From Erythrobacteraceae bacterium CCH12-C2 (lineage in GTDB: Bacteria; Pseudomonadota; Alphaproteobacteria; Sphingomonadales; Sphingomonadaceae), in the NCBI GenBank assembly GCA_001556995.1, contig LSKF01000081.1, forward strand, positions 1 through 36,477: 36,477 nucleotides of DNA, written 5' to 3'. Below the pieces are notes generated by a model. That model was given only the letters and a program-made list of their open reading frames with translations, did no database searches and was not told the DNA's origin. How positions within the stretch are numbered: position 1 is the first letter of the stretch; every line of letters starts with the position of its first letter. Positions 33,426 to 36,477 of this stretch are shown here, one piece after another. A program made the translations under genes and the position numbers.

Positions 33426-35612
33426 ATGGCGCTGTTCGACCGATTCTGGAAAGGCTCACGCGGCGGCGCTGATGGCGGCGCGCGGCGCGATGTGCCGGCG
33501 GGTTTCTACCCGCTGTACGAATCGATGCGGCCGATTGATCGCGACGATGACGATCTCCCCCCGCGCCCGCGTCCGTCGGCAAAGCCCGATTTTGACGCGT
33601 GGGACGCGAAGCTTGCCGGGATCGACGAGGCGCTGGAAGTTGAGGAAAAGCGCCGCCTTAAGTGGTGGCAGCGCGACTACTGGCGCAGCCGCAGCAAGCT
33701 TTGGTGGACGGGGCGGGGCATCATGGCTGGTTTCGTGCTGTTCCTAGCGCTGATCGGCTGGCTGACCTTTACCGCGCCGCTATCCAAAAGCCTTGAACCC
33801 ATCGCCCCGCCACAGGTTACGCTGCTTGCCAGTGACGGCACGCCGATTGCGCGCAGCGGCGCGATTGTCGAGGCCCCGGTTAAGGTCGCTGACCTCCCGC
33901 CGCACGTGGTGCAGGCCTTCATCGCAATCGAGGACCGGCGGTTTTATTCGCACTGGGGCATTGATCCGCGCGGCATCGCTCGGGCCGCGCTGACGGGGTA
34001 TGGCGGGGGCTCGACGATCACCCAGCAGCTCGCCAAATTCACCTTCCTCACCCCGGAACAATCGCTCAGCCGCAAGGCGCGCGAGGCGCTGATCGCGTTC
34101 TGGTTGGAGAGCTGGCTGACCAAGGACGAGATCCTCGAACGCTATCTCTCGAACGCCTATTTCGGGGACAACCAATACGGCTTGCGCGCCGCGAGCCTCC
34201 ATTATTTCTACCGCCAACCAGAAAAGCTGCGCCCCGAACAGGCGGCGATGCTGGCGGGACTGCTCCAAGCCCCTTCGCGCTATGCCCCGACCAAGCATTA
34301 CGACAAGGCGCGCAAGCGCATGGATCTGGTGGTGCAGTCGATGGTGCGCGATGGCTACCTGACGCAGGCCCAAGCTGACGCCTTGCCCGATCCGCGCATC
34401 GACGTGCGCACCCGCGACGATAATCTGCCGACCGGCACCTATTTCGCAGACTGGGCGCTGCCTCTGGCGCGCGAAGGGCTGGAGGCGAGTTATTCGCGGC
34501 AGGTGCTTACCACCACGCTTGATGCGCGGCTGCAATCGCTCGCCAACCGGGTGGTCGCGCGCGCGCCGCTTGGCGGAGCGCAAGTCGCTTTGGTGGCGAT
34601 GCGGCGCAATGGCGAGGTCGTGGCGATGGTGGGTGGGCGCGACTACAGCAAGTCGCCCTTCAACCGGGTCACGCAGGCGCGCCGCCAGCCGGGATCGACC
34701 TTCAAAACCTTCGTCTATCTCACCGCGCTTGAAGCCGGGTGGGAGCCTGACGACACCATCCCCAACACCGAGATCACCCAAGGCAGCTATCGCCCCAAAA
34801 ACGCGGGCGGGCGCTATTCGGATCAGATCACGTTGAAGGATGCTTTCGCGCAATCGAGCAATGTCGCCGCCGTGCGGCTGCTGCAAGCGGTGGGCAGCGA
34901 CAAGGTGATCCGCAAGGCCCGCGCGCTCGGGGTCACTGCGCCGATGGCTGAGGGCGATCCGAGCCTGGCGCTCGGCACCTCGGTGATGACGCTGATGGAG
35001 CTGACTGCGGCTTATGCCGGAATCGCCGCCAACGAATTCCCGGTCGAACCCCACGCCTTCCCCCGGGGTGAGCGCAGCTGGTGGGACTGGCTGACGACCC
35101 GGCAGGACAGCCTATCCAGCCGCACCCATGCCGATCTCGAAACCATGCTGCGCGCGGCGATCAATCGCGGGACGGGGCGAAATGCCGTGCTGCCGATCGC
35201 CAATTACGGCAAGACCGGCACCACGCAGGATTACCGTGACGCGCTGTTCGTCGGCTATGCGGGCGATCTGGTGGTGGGGGTGTGGATCGGCAATGATGAC
35301 AATTCGCCGCTCAACGGCGTGACCGGGGGCAGCACGCCCGCGCGGATCTGGCGCGATTTCATGCGCGGTGCGCTCCGGATCGAAGCCGCACCCCGGCCCA
35401 AGCCAAGCGATACGCCCGATCCCGAAGGCCCGGTTCAGCCGATGGATGTGCTGGAAGGGGGGACTATCCCGCTCGGGCAGGAAGGCACAACGCTCTCCAT
35501 CGACGGCAACGGGGTGGTCGTGTCGCAGGAAGGTCTGCCGGTCGAGGTGCGCGTCGGCGAGGGCGGGGTGGTAATCCAGCCCGCGCCGTCGCCAAGCCCG
35601 ACCCCGCCCTAG
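33426..35612 (+). CDS. Class A penicillin-binding protein 1A-type (transglycosylase/transpeptidase)
   Basis: 728 aa. A ~95-residue charged cytoplasmic N-terminus precedes one transmembrane helix (about 98-118). The GT51 glycosyltransferase follows with catalytic Glu169 in AFIAIEDRRFYSHWGID and the GGGSTITQQLAK block (193-204). The transpeptidase has SxxK at Ser424-Lys427 (PGSTFKTF), SxN at Ser477-Asn479 and KTG at 596-598. It makes and cross-links peptidoglycan in the periplasm. The Pro-rich C-terminal tail (from about 655) is low complexity. The longer cytoplasmic part is basic after residue 74 (EEKRRLKWWQR). Its TAG stop overlaps that of the convergent thioesterase gene. Confidence 0.95.
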   Translation: MALFDRFWKGSRGGADGGARRDVPAGFYPLYESMRPIDRDDDDLPPRPRPSAKPDFDAWDAKLAGIDEALEVEEKRRLKWWQRDYWRSRSKLWWTGRGIMAGFVLFLALIGWLTFTAPLSKSLEPIAPPQVTLLASDGTPIARSGAIVEAPVKVADLPPHVVQAFIAIEDRRFYSHWGIDPRGIARAALTGYGGGSTITQQLAKFTFLTPEQSLSRKAREALIAFWLESWLTKDEILERYLSNAYFGDNQYGLRAASLHYFYRQPEKLRPEQAAMLAGLLQAPSRYAPTKHYDKARKRMDLVVQSMVRDGYLTQAQADALPDPRIDVRTRDDNLPTGTYFADWALPLAREGLEASYSRQVLTTTLDARLQSLANRVVARAPLGGAQVALVAMRRNGEVVAMVGGRDYSKSPFNRVTQARRQPGSTFKTFVYLTALEAGWEPDDTIPNTEITQGSYRPKNAGGRYSDQITLKDAFAQSSNVAAVRLLQAVGSDKVIRKARALGVTAPMAEGDPSLALGTSVMTLMELTAAYAGIAANEFPVEPHAFPRGERSWWDWLTTRQDSLSSRTHADLETMLRAAINRGTGRNAVLPIANYGKTGTTQDYRDALFVGYAGDLVVGVWIGNDDNSPLNGVTGGSTPARIWRDFMRGALRIEAAPRPKPSDTPDPEGPVQPMDVLEGGTIPLGQEGTTLSIDGNGVVVSQEGLPVEVRVGEGGVVIQPAPSPSPTPP

Positions 35613-36001
35613 ACCATCAGGATATTCATTACCGCCGTGGCGATCGGCCGCGAACGGTCATCCTGCCACGCTTCCACCGCAACATTGGCATTGCGCCGCC
35701 CCAGCCGCGTGATCCGCCCGACCGCGAAACTCGGTTTGCTCTTGCCCGCCGCCAGATATTGCACGGTGATGTTGATCGGCTTGAGCCCAGGATCACGCCC
35801 TGCCGCCAGCAAGGCGGTGCGCAGCGCGGCGTAGCCCGCGTTCTCGAGCAGACCCGCCGTCGCCCCGCCGTGAAAATGCTGTGGGCGGCCTTCGACCATC
35901 GGGCCAAATTCCACGCTCAGCACGGGCATCCCGCCATCCTCGCCGCTGATCACGAGCCCGAGCGAGCGGGCATAGGCGGGCAGTTCGAGGTTCTCAGACA
36001 T
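35609..36001 (-). CDS. PaaI-type hot-dog thioesterase
   Basis: 130 aa hot-dog protein. HFHGGATAGLLENAGYAAL carries the HGG motif (44-46), and Glu53 occupies the position of the catalytic Asp in E. coli PaaI; Glu is used there in some hot-dog thioesterases. LKPINITVQYLAAG is the conserved central strand. It would hydrolyse an acyl- or aryl-CoA. ATG 36001 overlaps the upstream hot-dog gene by 8 nt. The stop TAG (35611-35609) shares CTAG with the PBP gene stop. Confidence 0.85.
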   Translation of the reverse strand: MSENLELPAYARSLGLVISGEDGGMPVLSVEFGPMVEGRPQHFHGGATAGLLENAGYAALRTALLAAGRDPGLKPINITVQYLAAGKSKPSFAVGRITRLGRRNANVAVEAWQDDRSRPIATAVMNILMV

Positions 36002-36473
36002 CGCCGCTGCCTTTCAGCGCGGGGTTGTCCTGGCGCGGGTCAGCGCCGATGGTCATGAATACGCCTGCGACATGGGCGACCGGATCATCCGGGTTGTCAT
36101 CATAGGCAATCCCCCGCACGAAAGCGGCCGACCGCGTGATGCGGTAGCATTCGACCCTGCCCCTGACACTCGTCCGCTCGCGCGCCGGGCGCTGGTAATC
36201 GACGCGCAGGTCCAGCGTTGCCACGGGCTGAAAGCTGCCGCGCGTCTGCCAGATCGCCATGCCGCTCGCCATGTCCATCAGGCTGATGATCGGGCCAGAG
36301 GCGAGCACCGGACGGCTGCGGTCACCAAGCAGGTCTTCACGCCAGGGGAGTTCGAGCTCGACCCAGTTGTCGCCTTGGTCGGTGAAGCGCAGGCCGAGCC
36401 AGCCGGTATGGCCGTGGCGGAAAAAGAACTTCGAGGCTTCGCGGGCATCGAACCGGGCGGGAGGGGTGGTCAT
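35994..36473 (-). CDS. Hot-dog fold thioesterase-family protein lacking the HGG motif
   Basis: 159 aa. RFTDQGDNWVELELPWRED and the central VLASGPIISLMDMASGMAIW with VATLDLRVDYQRPA give the hot-dog pattern. The position of HGG in PaaI reads ASG, while Asp67 keeps the acidic catalytic position. The His is therefore missing in this paralogue. ATG 36473 is complete, with four window bases beyond it. The gene overlaps the following thioesterase by 8 nt, so the two are co-translated. Thioesterase activity is uncertain. Confidence 0.82.
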   Translation of the reverse strand: MTTPPARFDAREASKFFFRHGHTGWLGLRFTDQGDNWVELELPWREDLLGDRSRPVLASGPIISLMDMASGMAIWQTRGSFQPVATLDLRVDYQRPARERTSVRGRVECYRITRSAAFVRGIAYDDNPDDPVAHVAGVFMTIGADPRQDNPALKGSGDV

Positions 36474-36477
36474 GGGC

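Overview
This is a GC-rich (roughly two thirds G+C), gene-dense stretch of an alphaproteobacterial chromosome. It most likely comes from the Sphingomonadales, and an Erythrobacteraceae-like member fits best. The assignment rests on gene content and order: infA-maf-RNase E/G, hisG-hisD-nusB-thiL-hppA, a bolA/J-protein pair near cobS, a large TonB-dependent receptor, a wax-ester-synthase-like acyltransferase, a carotenoid/stilbene oxygenase, and paired repeats of a type common in sphingomonads. I see no rRNA, tRNA, CRISPR array, prophage, transposase or recognisable defence island. The longest gap without a gene is about 220 bp (1153-1371).

Layout. Positions 1-1152 (minus): infA, maf and the start of an RNase E/G family protein. 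Positions 1372-4668 (plus): a TonB-dependent receptor with a very large Gly/Ala/Pro- and Cys-containing insertion. Positions 4681-7031 (minus): a WS/DGAT acyltransferase translationally coupled to an alpha/beta hydrolase. 7177-8409 (minus): a HI0933/YhiN-type flavoprotein. 8439-11123 (plus): uvrC, carrying an in-frame palindromic repeat, then a DUF6445-like putative 2OG-Fe(II) oxygenase. 11145-15657 (minus): an OmpA-family protein, a DUF885 metallopeptidase and a carotenoid-oxygenase-family enzyme. 15806-16618 (plus): a two-domain universal stress protein behind a perfect FNR/FixK-type box. 16753-19737 (minus): a GNAT/BioF2-like acyltransferase, a JmjC-like cupin and acyl-CoA thioesterase II.

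19854-25619 (minus): hisG-hisD-nusB-thiL-hppA, closed by a strong intrinsic terminator. It combines histidine biosynthesis, transcription antitermination, thiamine diphosphate synthesis and a K+-independent-type proton-pumping pyrophosphatase. 25659-26753 (plus): a DUF2332 protein. 26750-28452 (minus): an SDR coupled to an epoxide-hydrolase-like enzyme. 28505-29220 (minus): bolA coupled to a NUDIX hydrolase, divergent from a J-domain protein (29301-29894, plus). 29899-32282 (minus): a four-gene cluster of an MpaB-type oxygenase, DUF1428, a GST-like protein and a PhnB-type VOC protein. 32387-35612 (plus): cobS and a class A penicillin-binding protein. 35609-36473 (minus): two overlapping hot-dog thioesterase genes.

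Most of the window is housekeeping or common accessory metabolism. The observations most worth following are the duplicated Cys module in the TonB receptor, the palindrome inside uvrC, the paired intergenic repeats, the coupled GNAT/JmjC-cupin genes, the FNR/FixK-type box, and the separation of cobS from any cobT. Same-strand neighbours often overlap by 4 nt (ATGA or GTGA), eight times in all, which implies extensive translational coupling.
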